From: Branchiostoma floridae
Lineage: Eukaryota > Chordata > Leptocardii > Amphioxiformes > Branchiostomatidae
Assembly (NCBI RefSeq): GCF_000003815.2
Contig: NC_049995.1
Span: 2,433,173-2,497,172 of the forward strand
Length of the DNA: 64,000 nt
Direction: 5' to 3'
Under the pieces are notes generated by a model. That model saw only the letters and a program-made list of their open reading frames with translations. It ran no database searches and was not told where the DNA came from. Below, piece by piece: positions 1 to 12,400 of this stretch. The position numbers and the translations under genes are program-made. How positions within the stretch are numbered: position 1 is the first letter of the stretch; each line of letters begins with the position of its first letter.

Positions 1-282
1 TAATTTCTTAAAAAGATAGATTAGTTTCTTGTATGCGGACATATTTTGGAGCAAATTTGTAACAAGTATGGGAGCTGTATAGACATTCTGTAGCCTTGTC
101 AACCTCAGTCAAAATAGAAATGCAAATTAAAACATAAAACCATGAAGTTCAATATTTTTTATGCAGCTGTACTCTGATTGGTTGAACTGCTAATTGGCAT
201 GCTCTCATTGGTCAAACTAATGATTGTGATTGACATTGTTTTGCTCACCAGGTGCTAAAGTTAAATGTTGCTTCTTTTTCAG

Positions 283-465
283 AAACAACACTTACCCCCT
301 CCCCGGTGCCAACCATCACCCCAACCCCCACTCCTACCCCTGTGTACACGTGTCAGGACGATCCATGTCAGAATGGCGCTACGTGTACCGAGGAGGTCGT
401 AAACGGACAGACTGTTGCACGCTGTGAATGTACGTGGTGGTATACTGGACAGTTTTGCAACTCAG
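283..465 (+). CDS. EYS: Exon: Pro/Thr-rich linker plus EGF domain
   Basis: Phase 1-1 exon. It begins with a mucin-like stretch (TPSPVPTITPTPTPTP) likely to carry O-glycans. A six-cysteine EGF module follows, from CQDDPCQNGATC to YTGQFC. Acceptor is ttcttttccag-type (ttttcag); donor is G|GTGAGA. Confidence 0.85.
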
Positions 466-3400
466 GTGAGAAGACATATATTCAACATTTCTTGCCTTGT
501 ATCTTATGAAATGTCATCGATAAGAAACTTAAAAATCAGCTTTTTTCCCCATTGCTAGTAGTCTTCATAAAACAAGCTGTAGTTTGTATGGTCACTGACT
601 TTTCTGTTTTCTGACGTTTCTTAGCCTGGCATTAAGGAATCTGACTTAAGAAGAATGAATTTCTGTCTTCTCCAGTGAGAATAGTGACCCCAAAGTTCCT
701 GACCAACTCGTACCTGGAGTTTCCTGCCTACACTGTCCAGGAGAGTAACACCATCCAGGTCAGCTTCCGTACGGCCCACGAGAACGGAACACTGCTGTAC
801 GCGGTACAGGACTACAGAACGCCACAGGCAGCCGCTTATTTCATTCACCTGTATGTGGAGAATGGAGTCCTCTATGTAAGTGACATATTTTCATCATTGT
901 TGCCTCTGTGTATTGAGGTTTCATGTTTATGATGTTTGTGTTCTTGTGTGTCCGTAATTATGTGAATAGACTGTCAGTAGAGTGGTAAGAAGTGAGTGGG
1001 TGTCAATGCAAGGGTCAGGTGTGCAGGAGTGACTGGAAGAATAGTTCAGAGGTGGTAGAATAAGACCTTTATAATTGTCTATGGAAGAGATATTTAAATT
1101 TTTTTTTTTTTTTGTAAAGGTAAAAGCTATAGAATGACTGTTGCAGTTTAAGATGGTAATCCCATGAACATTTAGTTTCTTTGACTAATTCCATATTAAT
1201 AAAAAAAAATGATAAGTGTCTTGATAAGTCCTTTCCTTGCTACAGGTAGTAGATATCCATTGTAGCCATATGTCCCAGGCCTATATGAAAAGACAGACCT
1301 TCTGAATGTGCTGATGATTTTTTTCTATCCCACAGTACCACTTTTCCTGTTTCATCGAGCGTTTCCTCGTGGATACCAACGCTCTGGTGAATCATGGAAA
1401 TGAAGTCTCTGTCACCATTGAGTAAGTGTAAAACATTTGTGTGTTATTTCTAAAACAAATACAGTCAAACCTGTCTATAGCGGCCACTCAAGGGACTGGT
1501 CAAAATTGGCCACTATAGAGAGGTGGTCACTATAGAGAATATGCTAATTAATTTACCACAAGCAATAAGTTACACATGGTTTTAGTACCCACCTATCTTT
1601 ATTCACATAATACAGTACTGTACATGTATTGCAGTGATGTTTACACTATATGTATTAAGAAATCAAAAGCTATAAAAAGTTTTAAAAGTTCTACAGTTGA
1701 TATTGTCTGAAGAGACCGGTATCGTCATATTTCTTTGATCTTTCGTCTTGTATCCTTTGATACTTCGCCGTCCGTGTGTTCCCGCTCGCGTTCGTGAACA
1801 CGTCAGATTCGCCCATTATGCTAATGTGGTACTCACAAGAAAAGTCTCGTCATTTTAGACTTATCTCTTAATAAATGTAAGAATAAAATCCACCATAGTC
1901 TGAAGTTCATATCATTTTGTCTTTGTAACAATTTATTTAGAAAGTTTTTGTGATGTAAATTAACCTAAGTGATAGTGTATTAGAACGTAACTTTAACACA
2001 ATTTACCTCCGTAATATTGGTGTCGTCTATTGACCTTATATGACCTCGTTTGTCAGCGGGTATGGGTAGCGCCAGTTTACGAAGTTTTGTTTTGAAAATA
2101 AATCAAAGAGGTTTTAAATCCGGCGTAGGGTGACGATACGGCAGCTGTATATGGCCGAACGCGTGCCGAAACATAGATCAGCGGTCCGCGTGGCCGTAAT
2201 CGGCAGTGTTTTTGTACCTCCGGGACCGGAAATCGTGTGGCCGTGGCCGCGTTGGACAGGTGGCCGCTAAGCCCATTTCTTACTCATTACGAATCCAAGG
2301 GACCGACAAAAAGTGGCCACTATGAGCAGGTGGCCGGTATGCAAAGGTGGCCGCTAATACAGGTTTGACTGTAGCTTAAGTACCATAAAAGTTTAAGTTT
2401 AAAATTTCCATGAAAATGTGTGTGTGTTTGTCTTGCAATTGGCGTGTGTCTGTACTTATTTGTCAGTATTGTGGAGTGGCAGGGTGTAAACAAGGAGGGT
2501 ATTATAACCTGCTTTCTTGTTTTGTATTACAATGGTTACATACTAATTAATACAACTGACATATCATTGATATGGCTACATCACAAGTTTATACAATATA
2601 CATAATGATAACTATTCTGCCCACTTTAGGCACATATCCAGACCCGGTTGCCAAGCAACAGTAACCATTGACAACGGCATCCCCGCCCAAGCCGGTCGTC
2701 CAACCTACTTTTTCAACAACGTTGGGGAACAGATGGGACCTGTGTATATGGGAGGAGTTCCACCGACCTTCGACCCTTTGATATCAAGTCTACCCGTATA
2801 CGACTTCCAGGGATGTGTCTCTGAGTTGATCATCAACGCAGTCCCGTACGACTTCCTTTACTCGCTCGTCGGAGAGAACGTGGAGGAATGTGACGTGCTT
2901 CCCACCCCGCTCCCAGGTAGACTCCTCCACTTGCCTCTGACGTATCCCAGATGCGCCTCATCCCGGAACCGCACCTGGGATAGAAGCACATCTGGGATAC
3001 AGACTTATCCCAGATCTGCTCTAACCCAAATGTGCTTCTGGAATAGAAGCACATCTGGGGTGCAGACCTGTCCCAGATGCGCTCATTCAGGATATCCAGA
3101 GCGTGTTGGACCTTTGACATTATCAATCATAGTGATTTATAGGACCGCATGCGATTGTTGGTGTTCTATAGAAAATATGTGGCTCTCAGTAGTGCAATGT
3201 AGAATTTTTGGTAGGACAATAAGCAGGCAATGAGTCTTTCTAATAAAGTCTTGGGCAGGAAAATGTAAATTTCTTGACGTGTTTTGGATGCTGTGCTGTG
3301 ATGATAGATGCATACTCTGTAATTGTGATCGAAATCTACTGTTTTGAAAGCAACTGTTGAAACTAGATTTTTTGCCGATTCCCAACCTACCCCCCAGGGC

Positions 3401-6400
3401 CTACTGTGCCGCCTCCTCCTACTTGTAGCGAGACGCGGTGCGAGAACGGCGGGACGTGTCGCGACGTGACGACAGGAGGCGTGCTGCAGTTCGAGTGCGA
3501 CTGTCGGCTTCACTTCACAGGGGACAGGTGTGAGCAAGGTGGGTCATTTTCACGCAATGTGCGAAACATTTATAGTGGTGTCAGATGGGTGAGTCGATAG
3601 GCTAGAGTATATATCGTTAAGATTAAGAGGTAACCGTTATGAGTTCCATTTCTGGCTAGATTTTGTGTCCTTTGAGAAAGGCACTTTGCAGGACTTTCCT
3701 CACTCCATCTGAAGTTGTAAAAATGTGTTCCTGACTTTGGTTTGGGAGGTAAAAGGTGGTGGAAGAAGAAGGGTAGGTTTAACTTTCTAATACTGTGCCC
3801 TAAGACACAGTGGATATCAGCCCACTGCCCCAGTTCTGTCTCAAATAGGCTGCCTTTACCGTTTTACGTTTTATGTGAACTGTTTCTTATAAGACAGTAT
3901 CTTGAAAATTGTATCTTACGTGTAATTCTATAAACAGGGACTTATTAAAATCTGAAGAGATATTTAACATAATTGCCTCAATTTCTATTTCACCAATTTG
4001 TCATTTCTCTCTGTTTCCAGATCTAGTTGTGTATTTCCCATCATTCTCTGGGAACACATACCTACAGTACGCACCCCTGGACCTGACCCAGCAGTACACA
4101 AACAACATCGTTGTCATGTTTAAAACTACCGCCACGGACGCCACCATTTTGTATGCAGCAGAGGATGATGGGATTGCTGGCTCTGTGGGAGCCAACAGCG
4201 ATGCAGAATTTGTTCACCTGTACATTGAAGATGGGACTTTGTGGTACAGGTAAGGGTTATCGGTGACTTCCTTAACCCATATCTTGAGGAGGATTTCTTT
4301 TAGGAATGAATTTGGCATGGGATTTGACAGGAGAGATTATTAAATGTTTCCATATTTCTAACTACTGGTGACAAAAAAACTCTGTATGGTGTTGGAGAAA
4401 ACAGTGCTTTATATTATATTCCTTCAATACTCTTGTATACGCTATTATTTATTGACATGATTTTACCATCAACAATGGCCTGACACAGTGATGTAGCGTG
4501 TATGGGTTTAACAGGTGACAGAATGTTTGATCTCTCCAACTTAAGTACCGGTACTTTAAAGACAACTATGTAGTGTATTGATCAATGTTCCTTCAATAAA
4601 TTTGTATTCGATCATTGTTCATGTTTTCACTATCAACAATGGTGCCGGCATTACGCACTTGCCAGTTGTCATTCTTTTGTGGTGTACAGTTCTTGTTTTT
4701 TTCAACTCATTTCTTTCTGGAAATGTTTTATGACAGGTTCAGCTGTGGAAGAGGCATGGTTCTTGTCATAAACACAGAAATCACCGTCAATAACGACTTG
4801 ATGACATCGGTTCTTATCCAGTAAGTACTACGAGATTGTTGCATTCATCTTGATACTACAAAATAATCATTCCATGAATGGTCTCACATTTGTATGTGTC
4901 CATATTATTCTATCTTGATTCTCTAATAGTATTACAAAGTCATGTATATGATATTGCAAGTGCAAGTTAACAGGTACTATAATAGTCTAATGTACATGTA
5001 GTTTCATGTGAAATATTCTAAACCTTCTTGACAAGCTATAGATTAAGTAGTCTTTTAGAAAATAAATCATTCGTTCTATGTCACAATATACATGTACCAT
5101 TGAGCTGTTTACCTTATCTATGTACATTTAACAAATAAATCTGAGATGATTTTGGTTTGCTTCCAGACAAAGCCGCCCCCGCCCCATTGGTAACAACATC
5201 CGCGGCATGTGCAGCGCGTCTGTGCAGGTGAACGGGTCAGCACCCGTGTCAAACGAGGTCAGGACGTACTTTGCACAGAAATCCCTCGGACCTCTCTACC
5301 TGGGGGGTCTGCCCTCGGATCTGACGGCAGTGCCTACAGCAGGTGAGTCACGCTATTTTAAGAAAGCGACAGTTATTTTTAAAAAGTGGCAGTTGTTATT
5401 TTCAAAAGAGGCAGTTATTTTCTAATAGTGGCAGTTACTTCCTAGAAGTCGCAGTTATTTTAAAAAAGTGGCAATTATTCTCTAAAAGCGGCAGTTTTTT
5501 CTAAAAGTGGTACCGGGCAGTTATTTTCAAAAGAGCCAGTTATTTTAAAAGCGGCAGTTGTTTTGGAAATTTCATTTCTTCATAGAGTACATATTTTCGT
5601 AATGTTTTTAAAGATATTTTCAAGAACCAAAAAAAAGTTAATGTTAAAAAAGGAAGTCCCTCCTACAATGATTACCAAGTAAGTAAAGATCTGACCACCA
5701 GAAATGGTGAAGATTTTATTCAATGAGTAGGGGGGATATTCAAAACTACTGATAGACGATTGAAGGTTTTTTTTCATAGAATAATATGAAACATAAATTT
5801 CTATGCCGAGATGCTTTTGTTTGTTTGTATTGCAAACCGCCTTATGGCATAACACAGCAGGTTTGCACTGAACAGCACAAGCTGTATATTGAGATAGATT
5901 CACACCGGGAAGAACCCCAACCCTTTTTGATAAGTGCGGTTGGTTCTTTAACGTGCTCAAGGTGTGGCTCTGAGAATTACTTGTAACTGTTATTTTGGTG
6001 TATCTAAATCCCTTTGTTTTTGTTGTTCACTTTCAAGGACCCGTGGTGAACTTTGAGGGTTGCATCGGAGCCCTTCAGGTCAACGACCTTGAGTATGACC
6101 TCTTCAGTGACGCTGCGGACGGAGAGAACGTGGGAGACTGTGTGGCTCATTCCATCTGTCAGTTCATACCCTGCAGAAATAACGGAACTTGCAGACTGTA
6201 AGATGATTTGTGAAAACTTTGCAAGAGCCTTAAGAAATCTTGAACAATAGTTGATACTACCAACTTTAAGATACACAAATAAACCATTTCTATCATGTTA
6301 TAAAGTAAAGACACTTTGTATGCGTATCAAAGTATTAATGAGGTGACATGACAATAGGACACATAGATATAGAAACTGTCAAATTCTATTGAAAGGCCTT

Positions 6401-9400
6401 TTTAAATGATGGTTAATTTCTCTTTCTCTCTTTCCTATTGGCTAGTACCAATGTGATATTTCCTTGGTGCTGATTGGCCATCACTTGTTATACCCTTGGT
6501 GCTGATTGGCCATCACTCATAATATCCTTGGTGCTGATTGGCCATCCATTGCCATACCCTTGGTGCTGATTGGCTATCACTCATCATACCCTTACTGCTG
6601 ATTGGCCATCACTCATCATATCCTTACTGCTGATTGGCCATCACTCATCATATCCTTAATGTTGATTGGCTATCACTTATCATACCCTTAATGCTGATTG
6701 ACTATCACTTATCATACCCTTGGTGCTGATTGGCCACCGTGATTGGCTATTTGTCACCCCATTTTTAAGACTGATGATCCTAATCAGTTACAACTGTTTT
6801 TCCAGAGATGCGGATGGCCAGTATTTCTGTGACTGCCCTAAGAACGGGACCAACCATCCCCTGTACAGCGGGGAGCTTTGTGAGCGGGATGTGTGTTCTT
6901 CAAACCCGTGTGCTCACGGTGCAACCTGCCTCCCACAGACTGACGGGAGAGTTGTGTGTCTGTGCCCATATGGTCGAGGAGGGATCACTTGTGAGGATGG
7001 TGGGTAGTCTTTGTCTATTACCATTTTTATTACAAATTACATCAATTTTTGTTTCTCAGGAGGCAAATTGTGGATGCAAATGATAATTCTAGTTTTCTAT
7101 TACAGTTCAGTATGTAGTTGTACGGGAAAAGTGTTGACTCTTTCTGTTGCTTGTACTTGTTATAATAACTAATCCAGCTATTGACCAAACAAATCATGTT
7201 GAGCACAACAGAATGTTTGATTAGATGGTACGAACTTCAAGGCAATATGTCCTTGGTGCTGATTGGCCATCATTTGCCTTACCTTCATGCTGATTGGCTA
7301 TTTATCACTCCGTTCTTAGATGCTATCACTGGAACAGGATCTTTGCAATTTGTACATGATCTCTGAATAACTTTTTTTTTTTAATTTTATCTCCAGCGTT
7401 GAACATCACTCGTCCATCCTTCACTGGGGAGCATTTTGGGTACAGCTCATACGTTGCCTACCCACAAGTCCTTGGGCTTAACTTCTTCTTCGAAGTCCGC
7501 TTCAGTTTCGCTCTCGCCAACAACGACTCTGCTCTGACCAGTTCCCTTATGTTGTACACTGGACAAGCAAGTAAGTCCATGATAAAAGTAGAGGATTTGT
7601 CACTCACAAAAAGGTTACATGATACAACATGTAAAATGTAAAATTATTTATATGCTTTTAATCTAATGCTTTTGAAAGATAGAGTTGAAAACAACTCAGC
7701 TGCTATAAAAAGACTTTACAACACTGATTCTACAATTGTGATTCAACCTGCAGTAAGTTGTACAATATTTTCCTCATAAATGTACTAAAAATATGAACTT
7801 TCAATTGTCTTTTCCAGACCAAGTTCCAGGTTGGGGAGATGACTACCTTGCTTTGGGCATAGAGAACGGACATGTTGTCCTTACATTTGACCTGGGGTCA
7901 GGTAGGTTGCTTCTTACTTAGATAACGATTATGTCTACAATCATACAAGCATCGTGATTCTGATTGCAATTTTTGTCTATCCTGGTGGTCAATATGTAAG
8001 ATGCAGCTCCTAAGAGCAAAATTGACTGGAGAAAAATGACACAAATGATTATGGAATCCTCAAATTTGTAGATTTCAGTGACGTTTAGCTTTGTCCAAAA
8101 AACACATTTGATTTGTGTATGTTTATGAGCTTGATGCATAGTAAAATTTCCATACAACAGGTTTTTCCTTAGCTGTCAATCTTTCTATGGAACATCCCTA
8201 AAGTTGGTTTCTAATTCTTTAGGCCCTGCCTACATAAGAAGCTCCTCTCCCCTGGACTTGACCTTGCCCTATCACACGGTGACCTTGGGACGGGAGAGCA
8301 AGGTCGGTTGGTTGTCGGTGGATAGCGCGGCAAATGTCACAGGCGAATCACAGGTACAAAAATGTTGTTGTTATATCATATTTTCATTATACAGTGACTG
8401 TCACACTTTTTCCTACTGACTCACAATTGGCGTCTATAAATTTTAAGTTAGACTGAATGTTGGCTGTTATGAATTTGAATATCATGATTCATGTCTGGTC
8501 AGCTTTCTTTCCTGTGAATTTTTTGGTGTATAATGGACATTATCTAATATTTTAACTTTTCTCTTGTATAGATTCTGAATATTTTCTCTATTTCCATACC
8601 ACAACAATAGTATGGGTGATGTAAAAAAATTAAGAACTTCAAGAGATCAAGTTGGAAGAAAAACTTTGTCTTCAAATCAGAATTCTCAATCTTCATTATT
8701 TTACACATTTCTTCAAATGTAACCCACATAAAGAGCAACCATGTAATGTTGAAATGTGTTTTTGCAATGCGTAAAATCTAAACAATGGAGTGTGCTTTTG
8801 TACAGGGTGATTTGATAGGACTGAACCTAGCACAGGGGGAGCAGCTGTTCCTGGGTGGATACGACATGTTTCAACTGGCACTGATGCCAAACACTGTCAA
8901 CTTCACGTCTGGATTCCAAGGTAAAAACCATTTTCCTACTCACTTCCTGCCACTCTACTGACAGTGTATTCTAATAACTAGGGACACACAAGAACACAAA
9001 CATCTAGACCTGGTGGTCTTACAAAAGACTTAATATAAAACTGGTACATTCTACTTTCTCTGCTTATTATTCAAGTTAAACACTGACATGAGAAAGAGTA
9101 TAGTAGTTGAAAACACACCACTACCAGTAAGCTTAGTGGTTGTGCAACTGTGTGGCCCAAGGTCTAAAGAAACAGAGATGGGCACTGTCCTATGTGTCAA
9201 AATGTATGGGATGGACATAAACTTCCAAAAGCTTTTGGAAGTCAGTGGATTTGGTATGTTTCACTGTGCAAACTTAATTTTGTTGTATTCTGTATATAAC
9301 ATCAAGTCAATAGTTGTGTCTTTTTCTGTTACCCAGGGTGCATCTATGACATGGAGGTTCGGACCCGACCATCGGACGTGTGGCAGACCGTGGGTCATGT

Positions 9401-12400
9401 GCAGTCTGGTCGGATGGTGGGACAGTGCTCGGTGTCGGAATGTGCCCTGAACACCTGCCACAACAGGGGCACCTGTGTGGACATGGGCGCATCTTTCAGG
9501 TGACTTTTTCATCATTGTAGAACTGTTACATTTGTTTCCATCTCCATTGCGGTCTTTATACCCCCATCACACTGTTATCTAAGAATAGATAGACGTTCAC
9601 ACTGTGAGACTCGTGTTTGGGGTTAGACTGACAAGGGGACATGTGGGTCCCCCTTCATTTATCAAGGAGAGGGATGGGTCTTGATTGGGTCGTACGTGTT
9701 AATTTGCAGATTCTGAAGATGCCTTAATCATTACACAATACTGCCAGGACTTACTGAGAGCACATGCCCACAATACAGTGGACGAGCATATAGTAGCCTT
9801 AGTGTCATCCTGGTTACTTAACCCGGGCTTCCATAAAAAGGGGAGAGTGTTGGAGACTTGGAGCCCTGGTAAACTAACCAGGATGACACTCAGTGTATGT
9901 AGTAGATCGAGTGGTTGTGAAGCTTGCTATCCAATGATTTTCTAACATGCTGTTTGTGTTGTACATGTAGATGTGAGTGCCAGGCTGGATGGAAGGGCCT
10001 GCTGTGTGCGGATGAGGAGACGGTGTGTGACACGACCAGTCCGTGTGCCGCGGGGGCCAGCTGTGTTCCGCTGGGGCAGGCCTACAGGTGTGACTGTCCG
10101 CTGGGAACCAATGGCACAGACTGTCGACAGAGTAAGTAGACACATACTGGAACTTTTCTGTTGTGATTCCAAGTTTAGACTGAAGTTTACACAGTAAATG
10201 CCAGGTGTTTGGCCCAGAAGCCAGAGGTCCTGTGTTCAAATCCTGTCATGCTACCAATCTTGTGCTCTTGGCAAAGGCACTTTACACAGCTTTCCTCACC
10301 CAGGTGTAAAATGACTTCTGTTGGGGACTTCAAGGTGAAAAGCAGTAGGATGAGAGGGTTGGGCTAAACCTAAGTAGACTTGATTCTAGTCTAATTAAGT
10401 CAATTATGATCACAGTTACTATTACGAGAAAAATTTTTACCGAAAGTTGAATAGATTTAAAAGAATGTCTCTTGTTGCAGGTGTCACCATCAGCGATCCT
10501 TCCTTCGGTACGAGAGGTCAGGGGTCAATCTCCTTCATGTCGTTCCCGAGACAGAACCTCCGCGTGGAAACCCAGATCGTGTTGGAGTTCCAGCCCGGCG
10601 CGCAAAACGGAATCCTCTTCTACGCAGCTCAGAACTTAAACTCCCGTGCTGGAGACTTCATCTCCCTTTCACTCTTCGACGGTTTTGTCGAGTTTCGCTA
10701 CAATTTGGGTTTAGAGCCGACGGCAGTCATACGCAGCGGACAGCGTATCAACACGTCCGGAAATACATGGTATGTTCTAGAAGCTGGGCGAACAGGGAAG
10801 GACGGATACCTGAGAATAAACGGAGAGGAGGTAACAGGAGCGACCAATCAGGCGATGGTTGGACTGGACATTAGGACAGACTTCTATCTGGGCGGTGTAC
10901 CGTATTTGGACCTAGTCGCAAACATGGCGGTGGAGGACGACCCATCTGGATTCGTCGGCTGTGTACGACGGCTGGCGGTGAATGCAAGGGAATATGACTT
11001 GACGGAAAATGGTAAGATTTTGTATTAAAACTGTAGACAAAATTAACTGCCTCTTATCTGAGCCGAACTGAAAAGTTTGGGCTTGAAATATCCGCTTGCA
11101 ACTGCGGAAAGTTTACAATAACATTTTTTGAAGAAGAAACAAATTATTTGAATATGCGAAATATAGATATACCTGTGCTATACACCTCTCTCTACATGTA
11201 TATCAAATGTATATAAAATAGGACTTATGTTACATGATGGGAGAAATCAAGATTCCAGTAACCGTATTTTCCCCTGTAGGAGCCACCGAGGGTATGAATG
11301 TAGGGGACTGTGATGGTACAGCATGTGGATCTAATGTCTGTAGAAACAATGGTGTTTGCCAGCCAATCGGAATCAGCGACTTCAGTTGTGACTGTGTGCA
11401 GGTATATATACTTTACTTTGGAATCTAGAAACTAAGAAAGGCAACATTTTCAAGAAAATTCAGGATTATTTCTCTTCCAATAATTTGCCTTGTACATAAC
11501 CAATATAGGGTTAGGTATCAGCTAACAGGTAATATTGCGTTCATATTTTGCTGTAACAGCTAATATTGCAGGAACAGGTAATATCCTGATGTCACCAGCA
11601 GTTCTGAGCTCTGATTGGTTCATGGCAGAAGAAAAAAAAAGAAGAAAGAACACACCAGCAAAAACAATATGTTTTCCTTTGGGAAACTATAATAGAGTGG
11701 TCTTATATTCATTTTCTTTGTAGTGATGAACCTTACAGTGTACTACTAGCACACCCCAAACATATCTGTTTTACATTGAGTTAATATCTTACTCTTGATT
11801 TCAAGATTTCATAAATGTATGTGCCTGTCTGTATTTCTGCGTTTTTTGAAAGGGTCATCTCTGATTTTTCCAGTGGGGCTGGAAGTGTCAGAAAGCAAAA
11901 TGTGTAAGAGGGCAAAGTCTGCCATCTCTGATCGCCATGATGACAATTTTGTTCTTGTTCCTTCAGCCGTACGTTGGTGAGACGTGTGAGGAGCAGGCAT
12001 CCTGTGCTAACCACGGTTGCCGTAACAACGCCACCTGTGTCGCCACGGAGACACCTGGCGGCCACACCTGTGCCTGTGGACTGGGGTGGGAAGGGGAAAA
12101 CTGTACTGATGGTCAGTTATTTTTTGGCTATGCCTCAAGGGCGGAGCATTTATTCTTAACTAAATACAGTCTACTGTCTCAGTACAGTTGGATTTTTATT
12201 AGAATATTGTCCACAGTGTCTTTAATTGTCTGTGTGGTACAGTAAGTTTGCTTGTTGTTGAATTAAATATTTCCAAGGTACATTTGTATCATTTTGTAAA
12301 AAGCAAGACAAGTTTTTGCTGAGTTGTTTTATTTTACTTAAAAATGTAATAAAACCCAAAAAGCGAAGTTGAGAACTAGCAAAAAAAAGAGTCATTTAGG

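Noticed and set aside
2733..3233. 166-aa ORF after LamG domain 1
   Set aside because: It is exon 4 read through its donor at 2916 into the hairpin repeat.
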